DNA of 7,034 bases from an uncultured Eubacteriales bacterium (GTDB lineage: Bacteria; Bacillota; Clostridia; Oscillospirales; CAG-272): NCBI GenBank assembly GCA_902462015.1, contig CABPZV010000108.1:1-7034 (forward strand). Reading direction: 5' to 3'. Both the position numbers and the translations under genes were made by a program. The stretch's first letter is position 1. The number at the start of each line of letters is the position of its first letter. Below are positions 1 to 5,593 of this stretch, in pieces. The notes under the pieces are model-generated. The model was not told where the DNA came from. It saw only the letters and a list, made by a program, of their open reading frames with translations, and made no database searches.

Positions 1-93
1 ACAGGCTGAAATAAAAAATGTACCTGTTAGCAATTTCGCGTCAGCTAATCTCAACATTTCCGCTGGCTCTCCTTTTTGCCATGTGGGGAATAC
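1..93. other. unassigned left edge, upstream of the hisS promoter
   Basis: Nothing here can be assigned securely. On the minus strand an ATG at 57-55 opens a frame running off the window edge (19 codons, beginning MLRLADAKLL), with an AAGGAG-like site (complement of 69-74) 11 bases upstream; this could be the start of a divergent gene. On the plus strand a frame open from base 2 ends at a TGA at 95-97 and could equally be the tail of an upstream gene (ending FCHVGNT). The two readings exclude each other in practice, and both are too short to judge without the neighbouring sequence. Confidence 0.25.
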
Positions 94-122
94 TTGACAA
101 TTTCAGAGATAAATGATATTAT
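94..122 (+). promoter_or_regulatory. SigA-type promoter for the hisS operon
   Basis: The -35 box is a perfect TTGACA (94-99). A 17-base spacer leads to TATTAT (117-122), one mismatch from the consensus -10 box, and a TG at 114-115 adds the extended -10 element. Transcription should begin near 128-131, at the left edge of the first leader repeat, giving an untranslated leader of about 230 bases before hisS. A second TATAAT at 339-344 is only 13 bases from the hisS start codon and lacks a matching -35, so it is less likely to be used. Confidence 0.75.
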
Positions 123-129
123 TAGTAAA

Positions 130-178
130 GGCACATCAAAGTTTTTCCTAAACTTACGCCTGTCACGTGCCTTTACGA
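130..178 (+). repeat. leader repeat, copy 1
   Basis: This 49-base block is repeated at 204-252 with only two differences. Together with the bases just before it, it forms a 10-base perfect inverted repeat: GTAAAGGCAC (125-134) against GTGCCTTTAC (167-176), with 32 bases between. Inside lies a second small hairpin, AAGTTT and AAACTT around the loop TTCCT. The copy begins where the promoter at 94-122 should start transcription, so it would be the 5' end of the mRNA. It does not match any riboswitch or T-box that I recognise. Confidence 0.8.
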
Positions 179-187
179 TCTCCTTGT

Positions 188-252
188 TTGGCAGTATATC
201 AGGGGCACATCAGAGTTTTTCCTAAACTTACGCCTGTCACCTGCCTTTACGA
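188..252 (+). repeat. leader repeat, copy 2 (most complete)
   Basis: This copy consists of a left block (TTGGCAGTATATCAGGGG, 188-205) shared with copy 3 and a right block (204-252) shared with copy 1 at 47 of 49 positions. The inner hairpin AGTTT/AAACT is kept. The outer stem is weaker than in copy 1: in RNA, AGGGGCA can pair with TGCCTTT through two G-U pairs. The start-to-start distance to copy 1 is 74 bases, which is not a multiple of three, arguing against a coding repeat. Confidence 0.8.
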
Positions 253-254
253 AA

Positions 255-321
255 TTGGCAGTACATCAGGGGACACATCGAGATTATCCCAACAGCCCAC
301 CCGTTACATGCCTTTATGCTG
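255..321 (+). repeat. leader repeat, copy 3 (diverged)
   Basis: The left part (TTGGCAGTACATCAGGGG) matches copy 2 with one change. After the ACACATCGAG segment the sequence drifts, then returns to the repeat at ATGCCTTTA (308-316). A weak ACAGC/GCTGT pairing (292-296 with 318-322) is followed by a T-rich tract (323-338), which could be a poor attenuator or nothing. The copy ends about 35 bases before the hisS start codon. Confidence 0.6.
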
Positions 322-357
322 TAATTTATTTTTTATTATATAATTAAGGAAGTTAAG

Positions 358-1611
358 ATGATACAAAAACCGTATGGTACAAATGATATTTTACCGTCAC
401 AAACCCCAAAATGGCAATATATAGAAAAAACAGCACGCGAAACGGCTGCGCTTTACGGATTTTCGGAAATTCGTTTCCCCTCCTTTGAGTCGACCGAGCT
501 GTTTCAACGAGGTGTAGGAGATACGACGGACGTTGTACAAAAAGAAATGTATACCTTTGAAGACAGTGACGATGGTAAAAGTTTTTCTCTCCGTCCGGAA
601 GGAACTGCTTCGGTCGCGCGCTCCGTAATCGAAAACGGACTTTACGGAGAGACAATGCCCCTCAAATTCTTCTACATTATAAACTGTTTTCGCCATGAAA
701 AGCCGCAGGCAGGCCGTTACCGTGAATTTTATCAGTTCGGCGTTGAGCTTTTCGGAGCACCGTCAGCGGCCGCTGACGCACAGATAATTGCTCTCGGCTC
801 CGCGTTTCTGAAAAAGCTCGGTCTGCCTAATGTTCTGCGTATCAACAGCATAGGATGCAAAAAATGCCGCACTGAATATCACAAAGCTTTAGTGGCATAC
901 TTTTCAGAAAATTCCGACAAGATTTGTCAGACATGTCTCGGAAGGCTTCATACTAATCCCCTCCGAATACTTGACTGCAAAAATGAAGAATGTTCAAAGA
1001 TTGCGGAAAATGCTCCTAAAACAACCGAATATCTATGCGAAGACTGCGCAAAACACTACAATATGCTTCATGATATACTCGATTCTATGGGAATTGAATA
1101 TATCGACGATCCAAAGATAGTACGCGGTCTCGATTATTATTCGCGTACAGTCTTTGAATATCAGTTTTCCGGAATCGGAGCTCAGAATGCACTTGGCGGA
1201 GGCGGACGCTACGACGGACTGATCGAATCTGTCGGAGGCCCCCCTCTCTGCGGAATTGGCTTTGCTATGGGCATAAATAGGCTGATTCTTGCTATGGACG
1301 AAGTCGGAATAAAATATCCGGAGCAGAAAAAGCCGGTACTATACATTGCCGCACTTGGAGAAGCGGCAGCAGTACGCGCGGCATCGATAGCTGAAAGGCT
1401 TCGCTGCGACGGAATTCAAGCCGAATCCGATATTGTTGGGCGCTCCCTGAAAGCACAGATGAAATATGCCAATAAATGCGGTGCGCATTTTACCTTGATG
1501 CTTGGTGATAATGAGCTTAATACCGGTAAGGCATTTCTGCGCGATATGACTAAAAGTGAACAGACAGAAATCAGTATTGATAAAATAGCCGATTTTATTA
1601 AACAGAATTAA
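358..1611 (+). CDS. hisS: histidyl-tRNA synthetase (HisRS)
   Basis: This cytoplasmic class II aminoacyl-tRNA synthetase attaches histidine to tRNA-His using ATP. The 417-residue length is normal for the family. All diagnostic parts are visible: motif 1 region around residues 42-55; motif 2 beginning FRHEKPQAGRYREFYQFG at 111; the histidine-specific LDYYSRTVFEY at 258; GGGGRYDGL at 280; motif 3 GIGFAMGINRLI from 299; and a C-terminal HGTP-type anticodon-binding domain from about 326. The insertion between motif 2 and the LDYY motif carries eight cysteines in pairs (C167/C170, C190/C193, C207/C212, C227/C230), which suggests bound zinc; E. coli HisRS lacks this pattern. The start is supported by AAGGAAG at 346-352, five bases before the ATG. 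It is the first gene of the operon with aspS. No T-box is seen in its leader. Confidence 0.97.
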   Translation: MIQKPYGTNDILPSQTPKWQYIEKTARETAALYGFSEIRFPSFESTELFQRGVGDTTDVVQKEMYTFEDSDDGKSFSLRPEGTASVARSVIENGLYGETMPLKFFYIINCFRHEKPQAGRYREFYQFGVELFGAPSAAADAQIIALGSAFLKKLGLPNVLRINSIGCKKCRTEYHKALVAYFSENSDKICQTCLGRLHTNPLRILDCKNEECSKIAENAPKTTEYLCEDCAKHYNMLHDILDSMGIEYIDDPKIVRGLDYYSRTVFEYQFSGIGAQNALGGGGRYDGLIESVGGPPLCGIGFAMGINRLILAMDEVGIKYPEQKKPVLYIAALGEAAAVRAASIAERLRCDGIQAESDIVGRSLKAQMKYANKCGAHFTLMLGDNELNTGKAFLRDMTKSEQTEISIDKIADFIKQN

Positions 1612-1713
1612 TTAGAACCGAAATTTTGCAGCCTGTCTGCGTAAAAATCCAGATCCGGCAGATCGGCCGCATTTTAGTTCAGACCCAAAACAAATCGACA
1701 AGCTAAAGCATTT
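1612..1713. other. hisS-aspS intergenic spacer
   Basis: This 102-base gap has no convincing promoter and no terminator. A small imperfect hairpin is possible (GCAG at 1628-1631 with CTGC at 1637-1640, flanked by TTTT and AAAA), but it has no T-rich tail of its own. Read-through from hisS into aspS is the simplest reading. Confidence 0.5.
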
Positions 1714-3537
1714 ATGAAAGGCATGGTCATTAGTATGACACAGGAATTTTTAACACCATCGGACAAGAGAACAAAATACTGCGGAGAATTCTCCTCATCC
1801 GACATAGGAAAAACTGTCTGCGTTATGGGGTGGGTACAGCGTCAGAGAGACCTCGGAAGTTTGATTTTTATAGATTTGAGAGACAGATCAGGAATAATTC
1901 AGCTTGCTTTCGATGAAAATACCGACCGCGAAATCTTTGAAAAAGCATTTGCGCTTCGATCAGAATACGTCGTCACGGCAAAAGGAACTGTACGTGCGCG
2001 CGGAGAGGGCGCTGTAAACAAAAATCTACCGACCGGAGAAATTGAAATCGCAGTAAACGAACTCAAGCTTCTTTCAGAGGCAGAAACTCCACCTTTCGAA
2101 ATCACTGAAAACAGCCCCGTAAAGCCTGAGCTGCGCCTTCGTTACCGTTATCTTGACATGAGACGTCCGGATTTGAACAGCAGGATCATAGCGCGAAGCA
2201 AAATTGCAAAAATTACCCGTGACTTTTATTATGATAATGGATTTGTCGAAATAGAAACACCAAACCTCATCGCGCCTACGCCTGAGGGAGCAAGGGACTA
2301 TCTTGTTCCCAGCCGCGTACATCACGGCTGTTTCTATGCCCTTCCGCAGTCGCCTCAGCTATACAAGCAGCTTTTGATGCTTTCAGGATTTGACCGATAT
2401 ATTCAGCTTGCACGCTGTTTCAGAGACGAGGATCTCCGCTCCGACCGTCAGCCGGAATTCACACAGATAGACGTTGAAATGTCATTCGTACGTCAGGATG
2501 ATATTATAGAAATTACGGAAAGCTTTTTGAAATATTTATTTAAAGAATTTCTTGGAATAGAGCTTCCGCTTCCGCTTCCTCGTCTGACATATATGGAAGC
2601 AATGGAACGCTTTGGTTCCGACAAGCCTGATATGCGTTTCGGTATAGAGCTTGTCAACCTGACGGAAGCAGTCCGGAGCTGTTCTTTCAAGGTCTTTTCC
2701 GGCGCGGTGGAGGCAGGCGGAAGCGTCCGCGGAATCAATGTTAAGGGCGGCGCTAAATTTTCACGTAAAGAAATTGACTCGCTGACCGAAATGGCAAAAA
2801 CATACCGCGCAAAAGGTCTGGCGTGGCTGAAAAAGAGCGGCGGTGAAATTTCCTCATCCTTTGCAAAATTTTTATCCGATGAAGAAAACTGCACAATCTC
2901 TGAAATGATGCAGCTTGAGGAGGGTGACCTTCTCCTTATAGTTGCCGACACCAATAAGGTCGTTTTTGATTCGCTTGGAGCACTTCGCTGCGAAGCAGCA
3001 CGCAGATTGGGACTTATCGAACAGGGCATATTCAAGCTTCTCTGGGTCACAGAATTTCCTCTGCTTGAGTACAGCGAAGACGACGGTAGATACTACTCAA
3101 AGCACCATCCGTTTACAATGCCAATGGAAGAGGATTTGGACGCGCTTGAAAAGGGCGAAAATCTCGACAAAATTCGTTCTATAGCTTACGATATAGTCAT
3201 TAACGGCACTGAGGCAGGCGGAGGCTCTGTCAGAATCTCACGTCCCGATATTCAGAAAAAAGTATTTAAAGCTCTTGGCATGAGTGAGGAAGAATCACAA
3301 TCAAAATTCGGATTTCTTCTTGAAGCCTATAAATACGGAGCTCCTCCGCATGCAGGTATGGCCTTCGGATTTGACCGGCTTGTCGCACTGCTTCTCGGAA
3401 TTGAAGACATCCGCGACGTTATAGCATTTCCTAAAGTTCAAAACGCTTCTGAGCTGATGACAAAATGTCCTACACCTGGAGATCCGGATGCGCTCGCAGA
3501 GCTTGGTATAAATATTGCCGAAGAGACGTCGAATTAA
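1714..3537 (+). CDS. aspS: aspartyl-tRNA synthetase (AspRS), bacterial type
   Basis: This cytoplasmic class II synthetase charges tRNA-Asp. Reading from 1714 it has 607 residues, the usual bacterial size. In order: an OB-fold anticodon-binding domain (about 20-120, with YCGEF and GWVQRQRDLGSLIFIDLRDR); the catalytic core with QSPQLYKQ at 212; motif 2 FRDEDLRSDRQPEFTQID at 236; the bacterial GAD insertion (about 310-430); KHHPFTMP; and motif 3 GMAFGFDRLVALLLG at 548. Leu47 in the RDLG segment matches the E. coli tRNA-Asp-specific enzyme; many non-discriminating AspRS have His there, so strict specificity is my inference. The start is uncertain. ATGs at 1714, 1723 and 1735 are in frame; 1714 has only a weak TAAAG five bases before it, while 1735 (600 residues) has AAAGG but 13 bases away. 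It is probably co-transcribed with hisS and the downstream kinase gene. Confidence 0.97.
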   Translation: MKGMVISMTQEFLTPSDKRTKYCGEFSSSDIGKTVCVMGWVQRQRDLGSLIFIDLRDRSGIIQLAFDENTDREIFEKAFALRSEYVVTAKGTVRARGEGAVNKNLPTGEIEIAVNELKLLSEAETPPFEITENSPVKPELRLRYRYLDMRRPDLNSRIIARSKIAKITRDFYYDNGFVEIETPNLIAPTPEGARDYLVPSRVHHGCFYALPQSPQLYKQLLMLSGFDRYIQLARCFRDEDLRSDRQPEFTQIDVEMSFVRQDDIIEITESFLKYLFKEFLGIELPLPLPRLTYMEAMERFGSDKPDMRFGIELVNLTEAVRSCSFKVFSGAVEAGGSVRGINVKGGAKFSRKEIDSLTEMAKTYRAKGLAWLKKSGGEISSSFAKFLSDEENCTISEMMQLEEGDLLLIVADTNKVVFDSLGALRCEAARRLGLIEQGIFKLLWVTEFPLLEYSEDDGRYYSKHHPFTMPMEEDLDALEKGENLDKIRSIAYDIVINGTEAGGGSVRISRPDIQKKVFKALGMSEEESQSKFGFLLEAYKYGAPPHAGMAFGFDRLVALLLGIEDIRDVIAFPKVQNASELMTKCPTPGDPDALAELGINIAEETSN

Positions 3538-3551
3538 TTGCAACCGAAAAT

Positions 3552-3555
3552 GGAG
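3552..3555 (+). promoter_or_regulatory. ribosome binding site fixing the kinase start
   Basis: GGAG lies eight bases before the ATG at 3564. This supports 3564 as the true start rather than an in-frame ATG at 3465, which would lie inside the end of aspS and would add 33 residues unlike any kinase N-terminus. Confidence 0.75.
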
Positions 3556-3563
3556 AAACCTTT

Positions 3564-4682
3564 ATGAGTGAATTTTCAAGAACATATGACGAGAAAAAAA
3601 TGATTGACCGGCTCAATAAAATTTATGGACTCGGACCAAAAGTTTTAAAGTGCAGCAAAATCATTAACGGTCATATCAATGATACTTATAACGTAGTCGT
3701 TGAAGATGAGGACGGAACCCCTCATTCATATGTTTTTCAGAGAGTAAACGACCATGTTTTTTCCGATCCCGTCAAGATTATGGACAATCTGAAAATTATT
3801 AGCAGCTGGCTTGAAAAAAGCGGAAAAAAGAGCAGCTGCGGAATTCTTAATTTTCTTAAAACGGCAGTCGGTACAAACTACATAAAACAACCCAGCGGCG
3901 GTTTTTGGCGCGTCAGCAAGCTTGTTGAAAACTCCAAAGTGTTTGATCAGATAACAGATAAAAAAATCATGCACAACACAGGACGGGCATTTGGAGAGTT
4001 TCAGCTGCAGCTCGCCGGAATACCGCTTGATGACTTTGAGGAAACAATTCCGGACTTTCATAACACCCCTAAAAGAATCAAATCTTTGTTTGAAATTGTC
4101 AAGAAAGACCCGGTTGCCAGAGCAGAAGAATGTAAGGAGGATATAGCTTTCTTTGAAAAGAACTGCGGATACTTCTCTACTCTTGAAACTTTGCGCATGG
4201 AAAAAAAGATTCCGGAACGCGTAACACACAATGATACAAAATGCAACAATATTCTGTTTGACAAAACAACGCTGGAACCCGTGATGATTATTGACCTTGA
4301 CACAATAATGCCCGGCCTTGCAGCATATGATTACGGAGATGCAATACGATGTTCCGCAAACTATACTCAAGAAGACGAAACCAATTTGAAAAAAGTCGGC
4401 CTAAATATGCATTATTTTGAAGCCTTCACCGACGGTTTTGTAACAGCCGCCAAGAGTATACTAACCCCCAATGAGGAAAAATATCTTGCGTTAGGCGCCC
4501 CGACAATTGCTTTTGAGCTTGCCTCCCGTTTTCTTGCCGACTATCTGGACGGAGACAAATATTTTAAAACAGAGCATCCCGGACACAATCTTGAACGGGC
4601 GCGCTGTCAAATACAGCTTTGTAAAGATATGATGCGCCGATACGACAAAATGTGTGCAGTAGTAGATAAATACTACTGCTGA
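3564..4682 (+). CDS. nahK: N-acetylhexosamine 1-kinase-like sugar kinase (APH fold)
   Basis: This probable cytoplasmic kinase phosphorylates N-acetylhexosamines (GlcNAc/GalNAc) at C1 with ATP, feeding UDP-sugar or catabolic pathways. The 372-residue protein has the aminoglycoside-phosphotransferase/choline-kinase fold. An N-terminal INGHINDTYNV segment (about 34-44) is followed by YVFQRVN (56-62), the catalytic loop VTHNDTKCNN (220-229, base D224) and the metal-binding IDLDTIMPG (243-251, D244 and D246). From recall, Bifidobacterium NahK/LnpB carries near-identical stretches: GHIN-TY, RVTHNDTK-NNIL, IIDLDTIMPG, RFLADYL-GD-YF and HNL-R-R-QI. NahK is therefore more likely than antibiotic or homoserine kinase activity, though the exact sugar is inferred. 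The gene begins 26 bases after aspS, so co-transcription is likely. No lacto-N-biose phosphorylase or other sugar gene is in view, which is unlike the bifidobacterial cluster. The last eight codons form a hairpin. Confidence 0.8.
   Translation: MSEFSRTYDEKKMIDRLNKIYGLGPKVLKCSKIINGHINDTYNVVVEDEDGTPHSYVFQRVNDHVFSDPVKIMDNLKIISSWLEKSGKKSSCGILNFLKTAVGTNYIKQPSGGFWRVSKLVENSKVFDQITDKKIMHNTGRAFGEFQLQLAGIPLDDFEETIPDFHNTPKRIKSLFEIVKKDPVARAEECKEDIAFFEKNCGYFSTLETLRMEKKIPERVTHNDTKCNNILFDKTTLEPVMIIDLDTIMPGLAAYDYGDAIRCSANYTQEDETNLKKVGLNMHYFEAFTDGFVTAAKSILTPNEEKYLALGAPTIAFELASRFLADYLDGDKYFKTEHPGHNLERARCQIQLCKDMMRRYDKMCAVVDKYYC
4656..4679 (+). other. perfect hairpin over the last codons of the sugar kinase gene
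   Basis: GCAGTAGTA (4656-4664) is the exact reverse complement of TACTACTGC (4671-4679), with GATAAA as a six-base loop. The stem ends at the base before the TGA stop codon (4680-4682). The following TGATAATAATAACC is not T-rich, so it is not a classic terminator; it could instead stabilise the mRNA 3' end or slow ribosomes. Confidence 0.6.
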
Positions 4683-4707
4683 TAATAATAACCGCACATG
4701 TAATTGA

Positions 4708-4941
4708 TTAGGAATTAGATGCCATAACGAAGGTTTTGAAAACAAGTGGCAGAGACAATCGGTGAGGGATATTGCAGAAAAATCTAAAATTAATATTTGG
4801 AGAAGACTGCAAGGACATCATTATTTGAGCAAATTGACGGGCACTTATCACGGAGAAAACGCTTATCTTATTCCCAATTGGATGAAAAACATAAGCAGCA
4901 AAGCCACAGAAACTGTAAAAAACGATCTGATTTACACCTGA
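4708..4941 (+). pseudogene. start-less open frame, possible gene remnant
   Basis: An open frame of 77 codons follows the TGA at 4705-4707 and ends at a TGA at 4939-4941. It has no ATG before the methionine at 4882, and its only other plausible start is a GTG at 4762 with no clear ribosome binding site. The composition looks protein-like (CHNEGFENKWQRQ, then RDIAEKSKINIWRRLQG, then HGENAYLIPNW), with a segment from about 4765 faintly resembling a helix-turn-helix. I do not recognise the family. It stops just before the terminator at 4952, as the end of a real gene would, so a 5'-truncated remnant is plausible; chance is also possible. Confidence 0.3.
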
Positions 4942-4951
4942 AATACGGTGT

Positions 4952-4990
4952 CGGCAGAGAGAAAAATTCTCTCTGCCGTTATTTTTGTAT
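4952..4990 (+). terminator. intrinsic (Rho-independent) terminator
   Basis: CGGCAGAGAG (4952-4961) pairs perfectly with CTCTCTGCCG (4969-4978). The loop AAAAATT can extend the stem by two A-T pairs, giving 12 pairs around AAA. The stem is followed by TTATTTTTGT. This is a strong terminator that should end transcription from the hisS-aspS-kinase operon and insulate the sigma-factor operon. The tract is only T-rich on the plus side, with a modest A run in the loop, so it mainly serves the plus strand. Confidence 0.9.
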
Positions 4991-5049
4991 AAGCCTGTGA
5001 TTATCATTATAGACGCTGCCTTTATTTAAAGGTAAAAATTTAGAAAATA

Positions 5050-5058
5050 TGTTATAAT
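5050..5058 (+). promoter_or_regulatory. extended -10 promoter for the ECF sigma operon
   Basis: TGTTATAAT is a perfect extended -10 element (TG, one base, TATAAT). No good TTGACA-like box lies 16-18 bases upstream, which is tolerated at extended -10 promoters. Just upstream, CCTTT (5019-5023) and AAAGG (5028-5032) form a small inverted repeat that could be an operator or chance. Transcription would start near 5065, giving a leader of about 50 bases. I see no typical ECF promoter (AAC-type -35 with CGT -10 at the right spacing), so autoregulation is not evident. Confidence 0.6.
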
Positions 5059-5112
5059 TGATGTAACGTTTTAGCGTTTTTCTAATCTAATAGTTGAAAG
5101 AACGGTGAAATT

Positions 5113-5589
5113 GTGACTAATTTTGAAAAGATTTTCGATGATAACCGAGATTTTATTTTCAGATACCTTATGAAATTAACTCGTAATTATTCCCTTGCAG
5201 AAGAACTGACGCAAGAAACTTTTTTTCGTGCGTATATGAATTTCACATCACTAAAAAACAGAGAAAAGGCTTCTGTATGGCTATGTCAAATCGCTAAGAA
5301 TACTTACTATGCTTGGTACAATGAGCATAAGAAAATAGACTCTCTTGAAAACACGGAAGCCCAAAATGATTTGGAAAGCATAGAAGATTCTTTTATTCAA
5401 AAAGAACTTTCGCAGAAAGCACTCTCTTGCTTTCACGAATTAGAGGAACCGTATAAAGAGGTTTTTATGCTGTCGGTGTTCGGCGGCTTCTCTCTGAAGG
5501 ATATCAGCTCTATCTTTAGAAAAAGCGAGAGTTGGGCACGGGTCACTCTTTACCGCGCGAAACAAAAACTATTAGAAAAAATGAGGTAA
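5113..5589 (+). CDS. ECF-family RNA polymerase sigma factor
   Basis: This 158-residue sigma-70 family protein redirects RNA polymerase to a small stress or envelope regulon. It has only regions 2 and 4, as expected for group 4 (ECF) factors. Region 2 covers about residues 9-75, with the AEELTQETFFRAY core-binding and -10 recognition helix. Region 4 covers about 100-155, with the helix-turn-helix FSLKDISSIFRKSESWARVTLYRAKQKL that reads the -35 element. The start is a GTG; an in-frame TGA at 5095-5097 rules out a longer reading, and GGTG at 5104-5107 gives a weak ribosome binding site. The next gene starts four bases after its stop and encodes its likely anti-sigma factor. I cannot assign a specific ortholog such as sigV, sigM or sigW. 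Confidence 0.92.
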   Translation: MTNFEKIFDDNRDFIFRYLMKLTRNYSLAEELTQETFFRAYMNFTSLKNREKASVWLCQIAKNTYYAWYNEHKKIDSLENTEAQNDLESIEDSFIQKELSQKALSCFHELEEPYKEVFMLSVFGGFSLKDISSIFRKSESWARVTLYRAKQKLLEKMR

Positions 5590-5593
5590 TGAT

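Noticed and set aside
125..321. CRISPR array
   Set aside because: The repeat units are long (about 49-65 bases), only three copies exist, the third is diverged, the spacers are short and unequal, and no cas gene is present.
339..344. TATAAT as the hisS promoter
   Set aside because: A start from here would leave a leader of only about seven bases and cut into the ribosome binding site, and there is no -35 partner; the 94-122 promoter is far better.
353..696. Minus-strand open frames of about 100 codons opposite the start of hisS
   Set aside because: They lie antisense to an unmistakable HisRS gene, have no recognisable motifs and are shadows of its codon bias.
1612..1680. Minus-strand frame in the hisS-aspS gap reading AADLPDLDFYADRLQ
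   Set aside because: It looks protein-like but is only about 22 codons between stops with no start, so chance is the simplest explanation.
2493..3050. Minus-strand 185-codon open frame opposite aspS
   Set aside because: It is serine/arginine-rich low-complexity translation typical of the antisense of an acidic, leucine-rich gene; the plus strand encodes the AspRS core.
3726..4370. Minus-strand 214-codon open frame opposite the sugar kinase
   Set aside because: It is antisense to the conserved kinase motifs, with no credible ribosome binding site or family resemblance.
3564..4682. Aminoglycoside resistance kinase
   Set aside because: The APH fold is shared, but the GHIN-TY, VTHNDTK-NN and IDLDTIMPG motifs and the C-terminal RFLADYL-GD-YF segment match NahK-type sugar kinases instead.
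4797..5000. Plus-strand 67-codon frame starting ATGGAGAAGACT-like at 4797
   Set aside because: It has no ribosome binding site, runs through the terminator hairpin and ends in its T-rich tail; the other frame at 4708-4941 looks more protein-like.
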